NCBI GenBank assembly: GCA_029168955.1
Contig: JAPDOI010000439.1
Span: forward strand, 434,001-498,000
Direction of reading: 5' to 3'
Length of the DNA: 64,000 nt
DNA from: Aplectana chamaeleonis
Taxonomy: Eukaryota > Nematoda > Chromadorea > Rhabditida > Cosmocercidae
The position numbers were made by a program, and so were the translations under genes. This document shows, piece by piece, positions 23,901 through 35,900 of this stretch (its first letter is position 1; the number at the start of each line of letters is the position of its first letter). The notes beneath the pieces were generated by a model, which made no database searches, was not told the DNA's origin, and worked only from the letters and a program-made list of their open reading frames with translations.

Positions 23901-26900
23901 GCCAAATCATTTTTTTAAGATATTTCAAGACATTTTTGAAACTTTTTTTTATCATTACCAAATCGTTACTTTTGCCAGGAAGCTAAATTTTCAGAAATTT
24001 CACATATTTTTCCCGAAGGTTCCCTTTCTGACTTCAATTTTGCTCAACGATTTCCATTTCGGAATGATGAAACATCTAACAACGAGATTGTCGAATGAGT
24101 ACAATTTTTGAAACTTATTACCCAAAACCATAAACATACCACTCATTGCCGCATTTTGTGCAACATGTGAGAACTCGATATTATTGATCATTAATATTTG
24201 ATCTTGCATGATGAGAAGAATTTCCCAAACAAGTGACTTAGAGCCATCAACAATCAAAAATCATTGCGGCATTTTGTGCAACAGGCGAAAAAATCAATAT
24301 TATTGATCGGTATTTATCGATAATGACTGATGAGCAAAATTCTCCAACCAAGTAAACCAATCCCATCAGCAATCACCACTCCTAGCCGCATTTTGTGCAA
24401 AAAGCGCGAAAATCGATAATATTGATTATCGATCGATGACGTGTCAAGAGTACGGATCTGGACTAGTTCAGCACTTATCCCCGACGACCTGTGTTGATTG
24501 GCTGCAGATTCACCCACACACCCCGGTCTCCACAGCCGTAGCAGAAAAAAAGCAGTTTTCGTGCTCCACGGCTAATTTAGTATATAAACCCAAGATTTTG
24601 AGGTACCCTTCAAGGTTAAGGTATCCAGGTGTGCGTTCCAAGAACATTCCCATGGCAAAACGCGTTCATGGAAACGTGGTCACTGCCACGTGGGAGCAAT
24701 TTTCAGTTATAATTCGCATCCAAGGAAAGCAAAGTTGTCCATGGAAAGGTTGTTTTTCCTCCCACGGCGTCGTGGGAACGTTCTTGGAACGCACCCCAGT
24801 TCAAATTGGAATAGGAGCGACCTGCATCCATTTCCAGCCTCCCGTCCAAAAATGAGCTCCCTAGCTCAATTTTAAGTGTACCAACAAGATCGTGTACGCC
24901 GTCTGAAAAAAAAGGAGATTAACAACAAAAACGCGCGGTCTTTCAATTTTTACTCGAAAACCAGTGAACCGTTCTAAACCATTTTTGGGTACTTATACCA
25001 ACTTTTTGAGCTATTTTTAATGCAATTTAGCTCTAATTTCTACGTTCACTGTCAACTGAGATTTCGAAAAAGGCGTTGCGCGCGGGGCCGATTCAAAACC
25101 AAATCTGGTGCGCGCGATAAAGGCGGTATTAATCGTTGCCTTCAAAAATTTTTCGATATGGGCCTCAGGTTCTTGTTCAGCACCCCAGCACTTTCCATGA
25201 GAATTTTGTCAGTCAGATCTGAAAGGTTTTCCTTGGTCGCTCGTATAGCCACCTGATTTATATAGGGGAAACGCCCAACCAACGATGTAAAATAACGGTA
25301 TACACCTATAACTTCTCTCATAGTAATTCTATGCAGCTCCGGGGAAATTTTCGGTTGTAAGCCCAAAGTAGTTTCAGAAAGGCACATTTCATTTGAAATG
25401 ACCACCATTCATGGAAGGAAAGGGTTTAAGCCAAGCCCCTCTCAACACGTCTAGCCAAAAGAAAAACAAAATGTTTTTTCCTTGATTGAAATAAAGAGGT
25501 AGAAAGGAAGCTCAGGGAAGGAAGTTTTTTCGCACAATTATGTGTGATGTAAAATCTTTCTCCTTTCTCCCATTTCGGTTCCTTTCGTTAACCAGTCATA
25601 GGTTGACAGGTATTCTGCACTTTCACCTCATGATTTTATCGATATGCTATCTATCATTGCATCTCTGGTTACAGGCAAGCGATGTGTTACGGTACGAAAC
25701 CTCCGGCACTTTCCCAATGGTGTAGCATGGGATCCGAAGGGGAAATATGTCGTAACAATGTCAACGGATCGTAAAATGGACTTGATAGATGCGGCGAAGG
25801 GTACTAGGTTACGAATGTTCGGAGTGTCAGCTTTACCAGCAGTAGCAGTTGGAGATGTGCCTTTAGAGCATAAGGTTTGAATAGTGACGAAGTTCTACCT
25901 TTGGGTAAGCTTTCTCTATACATACTCGGTTTTTACAGGTCTACAAGCTTTTCCATGATGATCAACTCATGAGCTTTCAACGAGGTGTGGCCTTTTCGCC
26001 ATGTGGGCAGTTGATATTCGCTCCGTGTAGGTTTAATTGATAGAGCTGAATGTCGCTAACAATGCTTTACTTCTGCTTTGCAGGCGCAAATTTAGAAGCC
26101 GGAACGCATGAGATTTTTGGGACTTACATTTTCAAAAGAAGCGAACTGGAAAGGTATATTTTGGGTTTATGAATACATGCGATGCCATACAGGCACAAAC
26201 GGCTTTACCGGTAACTTTAGCGACAAACCGTTTGCATTTCTACCTTGCCCGAAGGCCACGTTTGTTATCCGATGCTGCCCGCTGATAATGGCTCTTGAAG
26301 ATGACGAAGAAAATTATTCTGGGTGGGACTTACACTACTAACCTCCACTGATTTCTGTGCTGTCCTTTTGTGCCCATAATGATGTTGTGATTTCTATTCA
26401 GGCTTCCCTATCGATTGATATGGTTGGCTCTAACCAAGGATAGCGTGTACTTCTATGACACTCAACACTATAACCCGATTGGGCTTGTCGAAAATATCCA
26501 GTACAATAGTCTAACGGAGGCAGCTTGGAGCGCAGACGGGAAAAATATTGTAATTTCGTCCTTAGAAGGATACTGTACATTCTTGAAACTCACTGTTGAA
26601 CGGTGGGGAAGCAAGGTAGATTCTGAAAGATCTATTTTGATTTTATTGATTGCGGATGCTCAATGTTATGTGATGACAACAAGAAATTTAATGACCTGGT
26701 GACGCTAGATTTACTAGTCTGAAATCACTATATAGTATGTCCTTCGAAACATAGTGACCATCCTCTTAAGCGACTTCAAATGCCATCCCTTGAATTATAG
26801 TGGTATTTAGGGTACGACGAGGGGTGTGACCCAGACAAATTTAGCTCAGACCCTTCCTTCCAACCATGGCCCCCTACCCGCGAAAATTTCTCAAGCAAAG

Positions 26901-29900
26901 GTGTGGTTGGTGTAATATCTGCTGGAAGCCGCGACGCAGCTACTACCTCGCTATCTTAGGAGCGGAGCGGTTGTTTCTCTCTTCTACCCTTGTGTTTTCT
27001 CGATAGCAACCCTTCGGTTTCTATGATAAAGATATCACAGCCGGCTGCCGAGATGTCGTACGTTCGTGCCGTGGCCGTGTGGAGGAAGCAACATCAACTC
27101 CGTGCAAACCGACATCAACCCCCCACGAAGAGGGTTTTTGCTATGGGAGAGATGCTGGCTGGCCTCAGCTCTCCTAAGGATTCTCCTACAAAGGGCCGGC
27201 GTGGAGAGGAACCCAGGACCCGCTCAGAAGAAGAAGAAGTACCCATGTGCCACATGCGAAAGAAATGTCACTTGGAATGGAACCAGTGTCCAGTGTTTCG
27301 GATGCCAAAGGTGGGTGCACTTCTCTTGTTCGGGTCTCAGTTCTGTGAGGCATCATAACTCTGCCGTTCGCTGTATTCTATGCTCCTCACCTTCCAACTC
27401 TGATTCCTCTACCTCCAGTCGCCCCCTTTCTATTATACATATAAATCTCAATGGCCTTCGTGGCAAACGATCTGAGCTCTCTCTCTTTGCTCGTACTCAT
27501 CATCCAGATGTTATCATGGTTCAGGAAACCAAACTCTCCCCCTCTGCTACCTCTTCTCACCCTAATATCCCTGGCTATACTTCATACCATGCTCTAAGAT
27601 CGTCTCTCAGTGGAGGAGTTTCTACTTTTGTACTATCCACTCTTCCTTCTCACCTAATTCCCAATGTCCCTAAGGACGGTACTCTCGGGTACGTCCCCAT
27701 CCATCTCCCACTCAAAACTCCCCTATCTCTCTTCAACATCTACATTCCCCCAACTACATCTTGTCCCTCAACCTATAACCCTATCCCTCTTCTAAAGCAG
27801 CTCAGCGACTGCGCCCTATCGCCCTCAGTCGTCTTCGCGGGCGACTTCAATGCCCCATACTTTTTGCTCTTCACTTGACTCTGATGACAGAGGAGAAGAC
27901 GTCGGAGAATGGGCGGAGAAGTGCGACCTGGTCATCCTAAACGATGATCAGCCCACTCGCCTCCCTGCCATTGGCCGATCTTCTAGCCCAGACATTTCGC
28001 TCGTTTCCTCCAATCTTTCTAGTGCTTGCTCGTGGTCCACTTCTACAACTCTGTCCAGTGATCACATTCCCATTTTCGTCCATATCGATCTCTCAAATTC
28101 TCTAGCCCCTTATTCTGGTATTCGTCACCGTTCTTATCTCAATTCAGGCCTTGCAGACTGGAGCCTATTCAGAGAGGTTGCACTCCACCGAGCGGCTGAA
28201 TATTCATGGAATGGCGATGTGCACCAGAAAGAGCGTCGCATAACTGATGCTATCCGGAAGGCTATGAAAGCGGCCATACCAGAAGGACGTGTGAAAACTT
28301 TTTACCCTAATGTCACCAGGGATATACTTCAGAAAATCAGGACAAGAGATGAAAAGTGATCTGCCAACCATCTGGACCCGGAGGTCACTCAGCTTGACGA
28401 TGAGATTAGAAAATACTTGGACAGGCCCAAGAAAGACGAGTGGCAGAAGTTCACTGATAAATTGAACTTCAAGGCAGATGGTGCTGCGACATGGAAAATC
28501 CTGAGAAAACTTTCCGGAAAAGCCACACCCGCCACCGTATCTACTATCGTGTTTGAGAACAATGTATTCAAGTCAGAACAAGATGCCGCTTACGCTTTGG
28601 GCAAGAGCTTCTTCATAACATGAGCGAAGCGTGGCCTGCAAAACCGAGTGACAGTAAGAGAGCTGTGCCGCCTTCCGCTTATGGGCGCGGCTGATGCCTT
28701 CACTCCTGCGCAGGTGGAGAAGATTATAAAGGAAATGCATGATTCCAAAGCCATTGGACCTGACGGAATCTGTCCAGCAGTCCTAAAGAAGCTCCCCAGT
28801 GAATTTCTCTCGCTGCTCACCGATTTAATGGAGACATCATTCCGAACCTGCACACTGCCACAAGACTGGAAAACAGCAAATGTCATTCATCTGCCTAAGC
28901 CCGGTAATTCGCTGTCATCAGCGAAAGGATACAGGCCAACAAGCCTTTTGTCACCTCTAGTCAAGGTTGCTGAAAAGCTTATCGTCAATGACTTGGCTCA
29001 GCATAATGAGAAACCACATCACCAGCACGGCTTTAGGAAGCTATATTCCACCAAGACGGCGCTTTTGGAAATCGTTGGCTATGCCATCGACGGCTTCAAC
29101 AAGAGAAAGCCCCTCAGGACCGTTGCTGTAGCCCTGGACTTGACAAAGGCATTCGACAGTGTTAACCTGGGGTGTTTCCAAATAGACACCCCTGCAGAAA
29201 CGTACAACCGTCAACTAGGCAGCACTGTCTGCAGGCCACAACGAAACGCGCCATTCACGCGCAAAAATTTTTAATTGAGGCCGAGTGATGATCGCCGGTT
29301 TTTTTCATTTTTTTTTGTGTTTTCCTCGTTTTTCCTGCTTTCTCTTCTATTGTTTTTTGTTTCTTCTGCGTGGTTACGAAGGAAAGTAGTGTTTTTAGGG
29401 GTCTCAGTGCTGATTAGGGTGACAAAATCCTGATTTGATGCCAGGGAATAATCGAAATATCATTTATGATAATTTTTCATGGAATCACTATTTCTTACCC
29501 TTATCATTTACACCAAGCAGAAGATACAAGACTATAGAAGAGTGGAAGAAACGGCGAAACATCAAAAATATGACATCGATCATGCCTTGAAGGCTGGAAG
29601 AATAGAAAAGCTGAAGGGACGTTTTTTTATTCAGTGTTTATAACCGTTATTAAGTACAAAGCTGCACCGTCCAATCTGGATGTCCCATGATTCCCACCTC
29701 CCGGAATCGCTCGGGTAAAAATTAGCCCACCCGGGTTTTCCTCCCCTGCCAGACGGTGCAGCCGAAGGCTGCACACAGTCCAATCTGGATTCCCCTGATC
29801 CCCACCTCTCGGAATCGCTAGGGTAAAAATTAGCCCTTACCAGGTTTTCCTCCCCTGCCAGACGGTGCAGCCGGAAGGCTGCACAAGTCCAATCTGAATT

Positions 29901-32900
29901 CCCCTGATTCGCAATCTCCCGGAATCGCTAGGGTAAAAATTAGCCCACACCCGGGGTTTTCCTCCCCTGCCAGACGGTGCAGCCGAAGGCTGCACCGTCC
30001 AATCTGATTCCCCTGATCCCCACCTCTCCCGGAATCGCTAGGGTAAGAAATTAGCCCACACCCGGGGTTTCCTCCCTGCCAGACAGTGCAGCCGAAGGCT
30101 GCACCGTCCAATCTGGATTCCCCTGATTCGCACCTCTCAGGAATCGCTAGGGAAAATGGCCCACACCCGGGTTTCCTCCCCTGCCAGACAGGTGAGCCAG
30201 AAGGCTGCACCAAGTGTCTCTAGATTTCCGATTCCCACCTCTCGGAATCGCTAGGGTAAAATTAGCCCACACCCGGGTTTCCTCCCCTGCCGGACGGTGC
30301 AGCCGAAGATCTGCACCGTCAATCTGAATTTCCCCTGATTCTGCAGTCCAATTCGGGTTTCTACGATCGGCCCTCATTGAAGATTGGTACTTCAAAATAT
30401 AAGACATTTCACCTAATATTTTCAAGGTCTGAAAAATGGATTACATTGTATGGCTCTGCGCCTCAAATTTCTGTATTGAACGCTTCAGGATAAAAAAGTC
30501 ACTTTGCTTACTACAAGGTTAAATGTGTCGTAATCTGAGCATTTCCTCCTAATACGTTGACACAAGAGTAATTCATAATGATTCGTTGTAAAAAACTCTT
30601 CTGTGCGAAAGAACAACTTCCTGTCAATGACTTCGTATTTTAAAAATGCGCGTATGGTATGGTGCACGTGGGCCACAGCTGCGGACACATCGGACTTGAC
30701 GGTTGTACATTTCTGCAGGGGTGTCCAGCTGCCGACAGCCGTTAACCTGGGTATTCTATCGGATAACATACTGAAGTCCTCCATTCCACCGTGGCAGAAG
30801 CGTTGGATAACAGCATTCGTCAAGGGCCGTCGAGCAAAAGTTATGTTTCAAAATCATGTCTCTAAAAGTATCCCCATAGCTGCCTGTGTTCCGCAAGGCG
30901 GAGTCTTATCGCCCGCTCTGTTCAATCTGTACTTAGAGGACGTTCTGGCACCTCCCCAGGACATCAAAGTTGTCGCCTACGCTGATGATATGACTATCAT
31001 GTGCCAAAACCGCGACATACAAGTGGCCGCGAGCAAGATCAACGAGTACCTGATTGATTTGAAAAGCTATTTCGATAACAAGATGCTCAGGGTCTCAGCT
31101 GCCAAGTCTTCAGTATCAGTTTTCACAACGGACCCCAAGGAGCACAGCGCCCATCCCGATGTCAGCTGGGGTGGAGGTCGCCTGCCTGCTGCTCGCTTCG
31201 TCAAACTACTCGGCCTTATACTCGATCCGTCGCTGAAGTTTCACAAGAACACCGACCAGAAGCAAGCAATTGTTAAAGCTAAACTCAATGTGCTAAGGGC
31301 GCTGGGAGGTACATCATGGGGCAGCAGTAAGGAAACTATTCTGACCACGTATAAGGCTAAACTGCAGCCCGCCCTGGAGTATGCGGCACCGGTTTGGCAG
31401 CACTTAGTGTCGGACTCATCCTGGACTAAGGTGCAGCGTGTACAAAACGCTGCTCTTCGGATCGCCACCGGATGTGCTAGGAGTTCGCCAATCGAGCATT
31501 CACACGCCGAGACACGGGTGCTACCAGTAAAGGAACACTGGCAGCTTCAGGCCCAGCAGCTGTATATTAACATCGTCAAGCAGCCCAACCACCCATCTTG
31601 GAGAGTACTTGAGCCTGTATGAGAGAGAGGCATCAGAAAACCTTTTGCCGATGCTCCAGATAGAGTCAAACTGCAGAGATGGCACGATGAAAGAACGCCT
31701 CCGTCTGTTGCGCGAGGAGCACACCTAGTTCGTCCGAGGGTATCTGGAAAGAGCGGCTGTTAATCCTATTCTGGGTACTGTGCCGCTTCGAGTTTCTGAG
31801 TCTGAGTCTCAGCTTAGTAGACGTGCCAGATGCACTCTAGCCTCGTTGCGCTGTGGGCACTCAACGTTCCTGAAGTCCTACGCGAACAGGATCGACAGTA
31901 GCACTCCCGACGTTTGCCCGGACTGTGGTGGTTCTGGCCACAATACCCTACACTTATTCAACTGTCCAAAAAACGTCTTAACATTGACTACAATAGACCT
32001 TTGGACGAATCCGACGGTGGTCGCCCAGTTTCTGAACCTATAGCAATTACTCTCTTCGCGGCTGCAAAGAAGAAGACAGCCGCTTTCTGGAAAACACGAA
32101 TCAGCGGTACTATCCAATATTTTTGTGACATCACTTGATATGATAGGTGATATAGCACCTACCGCTGCAGGTGGCACCTGGATACTTCTGAGCGAGTCCA
32201 GGATTCCTCTCCACGCCGGCCTTCGTAGGAGAATCCTTGAAAGAGCTGAGGCCAGCCGGCATCTCTCCCATGGCTAAACCCTCTTCGCGGAGGGGTAGAC
32301 GCCGGGTTGCACGGTGTGGTCTTCTTTCCTCCACATTGCCACGGCACCGTCGTGCGACATCTAGTTCGAGAGCTTATTGAAAACACGGCTATAAATCTTA
32401 TTCTAGGTGCAGTGGAGTTACGTCACCCTTAAATGCAGTGTTCAAGATGATCATCCTCGTTGACTTTTTACAGTAAAATGATAGGGGAGAAAGATCCTAG
32501 GCTCCCAGTGCCAAAGGAACGGCAGAAAACGAGCCAAGAGTGGCAAAATAACGGCTGCAAACAAGCGTTTTGGTGCCACAGACACGCCCCGTGCCCCAGA
32601 TCCGCCCCTTGAAAGGAACAATTGAAGACTCAGATTATAGGAATGATCAAGTGAAGGAAGTGCTGATAAGTGAGCTGTTTGCTTCATTGCACTGATAGGT
32701 ATCAGCCTTCTAGCGGTCAATTCCTCCACGCTCAAAAATCAAGGGAGAGCCTATTTTGGCTCAAAAACGCGTCTTTCGTGTCCTTTTTAAGCATGCCTTG
32801 CTATATAGGGCACCAAACCTCCCGTAAACCGTGGAGATATCGGAAGAGAAATTTATCGTGAACACTGCCTTTAAGTGATTTTTTTGAATGTCGAAAAAGT

Positions 32901-35900
32901 CGACGTTCTCTTGAGATGGAGATGCTGTTTGAGGACCTAAAATTTCCAACAAAAAATTACGTCTGTGTAACTTTCATTATATTTTTATAATTAGCGCTAC
33001 ATCCTTTCGATGACCCTCAGGTAGTGTCTTTTGAATTTTGATGAGAAACACCCTCAGAAAACTTCGAAAAATCTGCAGGAAATTTTGCTCAAAATTTTTC
33101 AAGCTATTCTCCCCAAAGCCTCACCTTTTTCAAAATTTTCACCTTCCCCCTCCCCTCGTTGTCCCTTTTGACAGTAAACGCTTGACTCTGGCTCTGGGTT
33201 TCCAAGCACAGTACGGCACGAGGTCTGGACAAGGCCAACTTTACTCAGATTTAGATGTGGACAGTTAGGTTGTTTTCTGCAGTAGTCTACGCCAAGATTC
33301 TTTTTGGCAAGCATTCTCTGGGCGGTTAAGGTATTATTCCGTAGTGTTTAAAGCGTAGTTCATAAAACCCATGACTCTTCCAAGTACCTCATTTAGAAAT
33401 TAGGTTACTACAGTTTTAGTACTCATGTTTAGGTTCGTGGGCTTCGATGTTTTTTCCACCTTCACACTATTACTGTAGCGATCTTCGGCGTTGTTAGAGA
33501 ATGTCAATTCAATCCAACCTTAATTTAAGATCGAAAGGGATCAAGTAGATGAATGCCCGCCGTCTCCACAACTAATTCAGACAAAGAAGAGGAAGCCTAG
33601 AGAGAAAAAGAACAAAGGTAAGTAGTAGGAAGACTTTCACGACTTCATGACATATAATGGTCCTTGTCACTTTTTTCAGGAAGCTGCGACGCAGACACGT
33701 GACGCGAAATCATTCGATCGATGATTATCCTCTCGTAATCACGTGTGCCACGTAACTGCGTTGCGGCTTCCCAAAAAAATGGGTACGGGCCAAACCAACC
33801 TTGATGGGAGGTGTACGGTCGACGCGAACCTGTTCTTCCTCTAGCATTTGCATACCGCGTCCGAAAAAATTTAGATCTCGGTAGGGAAAGTCTGAGATAA
33901 ATCTGACCTGCTTTTTGAGAGAGTTATAGTCAGCGAAAATGACGGTGATTAACTTGGCTTGTTCTCAACCATCCCCTAGCTCCGCAGTAAGAGACTGCTT
34001 GAGCCGGATAGAACTGAACGGCAATGTTTTCCTGTAATAATAATAATAATTTCCGAAATTTTAGTTTCCTGGCAAAAGTAACGATTTGGCAATGCCTTTT
34101 TTTTCTTATTCTTTTTTTTTCTCTTTTTCCCCTTAAGTTTCAAAAATATCTCGAAAAATGATTTGTCGTAAAATAGTCTGGAGTAATAAAAAGCTAGGAA
34201 ATAAAGTAAAATAACAAAAATTACGATTTGGTGGTCGATCATTTCACAAGCTGCTTCCCTGTTAAACTTATCAAAGCGAAATCAAGCGCGATATGGAATG
34301 GAGCGTCGCGTTCAACTAGATTGACCTATGCTGGTTCCCTTATTACAGCTTTCAAAAATGGCTTAATTTTTTCGTTTCGCGTTTGATTTCGTTTTGATAA
34401 GTTTAACAGAGAAGCTTGTAAAATTATCGACCACCAAATCTTATTTTTGGTTGTTTCAGTTCATTTCCTAGCTTTTTTTATTACTCCAGACTATTTACGC
34501 TATATCATTTTCCTAAGATATTTCAAGATATTTTTGAAACTTTTTTTGACTTCTAAATGGCATTGCCTATCGTTACTTTTGCCAGGAAGCTAAACTTTCA
34601 GAAATTCCACATAATTTTTCCGAAGGTTCCCTTTTTTCCGAAGGTTCCACGATTTCCATTTTGGAATGATGAAACATCTAACAGACGATATTGTCGTGTG
34701 AGTACAATTTTGGAAACCTATAACCACAGCCATTAAAACACCACTCATTGCCGCATTTTGTGCAACATGTGAAAAATCGAAATCATTGATCATTATTATT
34801 CGATTTTGCATGATTAGTAGAATTTCCCCAACAACTGACTTAGAGCTATCAACCATCAAAACGCGGCATTTTGTGCAAAAGGCGAAAAAAGCGATATTAT
34901 TGATTGGTATTTATCGATAATGGCTGATGAGCGAAATTCCCCAACCAGGAAACCCAACCCCATCAGCTATCACCACTTCTTGCCGCATTTTGTGGAAAAA
35001 GCGAGAAAGTTTACAATATTGATTATCGATCGATGACGTGTCATGAGTACGAATTCTGACAAGTTCAGTACAGTTAGGTCCGTGGCTTGTTTTCTCAAGA
35101 AAAAAACATTTAAATCTCACCTGCTGCTGGCGGTGTGGTAAGCTGATCAGCTGCACTATTCTCTCGGCGTGAATCCATGAGCGGGCAGGCGCACGAGACC
35201 ATTCCCGCCAGCCGCGGATGAGATTTGAGTCGTTTTACCTGACGAAACGAAGTCAAAGCGATCTGCATCCATTTCCATCCTCCTGTCCAAAAATGAGCTC
35301 TCTAGCTCAATTTTAAGGGTACCAACAAGATCGCGAACGCCATCTGAAAAAAAGAGGTTAACAAAAACGCGCCTTTTTTCACTTTTCTTCTCGAAAACCA
35401 GTAAACCAGTACAGACCAACATTTTGCGCTCTTTTTAATGCAATTTAGAGCTAATTTCTACGTTCACTCTGAACTGAGATTTCGAAAAACGGGTTTCGCG
35501 CTTGGCCAATTCAAAACCAAATCTATTGTACTATCTATTGTATGATCCGCGTTCTATTGTTCTAATCTGTTGTACGCTTCGCGCGCACCACAATAATTAT
35601 AATAAGTTAGAGTACAATTGCGACACTCGAAGAGTCAGGTGGCCCTACGACCAGTCCATAAGCGAACAAAATCTGGCCAGCTCCTAATGATTTATTGCTG
35701 CGAATGAAGCATCAGGTCTTCCCGTGCTTATTGTTACTTCGTTTCCAAAGATATTACCCGAGACGGATAGGCATTTGATAGGTATTGATATATAATATAC
35801 CAGCGGGAGCTTTTTCCTTTCTTTCAGCGGCGATAAGCGCGGCTCCTGATCCGCTTCCGAACTGGCTGACAGTATTGCTCGCTAGTTACCTTATTACAAA

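Larger units (their letters stand above)
23490..25110 (+). repeat. Composite dispersed repeat R1, copy 1
   Basis: It begins with a near-perfect palindrome (23495-24000) and continues through blocks containing GCCGCATTTTGTGCAA, ATCGATCGATGACGTGTCA and AAATGAGCTCCCTAGCTCAA. It ends near AACCAAATCTGGTGCGCGCG. The same order is present at 34050-35605 and, inverted, at 62520-64000. It carries no coding capacity. It lies in the CHAF1B intron between the third and fourth visible exons. Confidence 0.85.
27044..32075 (+). mobile_element. Non-LTR retrotransposon C, plus-strand copy with PHD finger, endonuclease, RT
   Basis: Sister of 14455-19031, in the CHAF1B intron. Possible 7-bp target duplication ACAGCCG at 27037-27043 and 32076-32082. 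The frame from 27066 reads A-G-V-E-R-N-P-G-P (2A-like) near 27190, then a C4HC3 PHD-like finger (C-A-T-C, C-F-G-C, W-V-H-F-S-C, C-I-L-C; about 27240-27385). An endonuclease follows with I-N-L-N-G-L, Q-E-T-K, G-D-F-N-A and S-D-H-I-P. There is a frameshift near 27855 and in-frame stops at 28357 and 28621. RT starts at about 28690. It is interrupted at V-N-L-G (29171) by a DNA element and resumes at 30741 with P-Q-G-G-V-L-S-P and Y-A-D-D-M (about 30980). A zinc-knuckle C-terminus (31915-31965) and AAGAAGAAG tail end it. It is inactive. Confidence 0.92.

Noticed and set aside
33680..33720. Next CHAF1B exon after the TTTTTTCAG at 33671-33679
   Set aside because: In the required phase it reaches a stop after six codons and lies in the arm of a palindrome. 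The exon at 36377 fits the phase and reads into the final exon.
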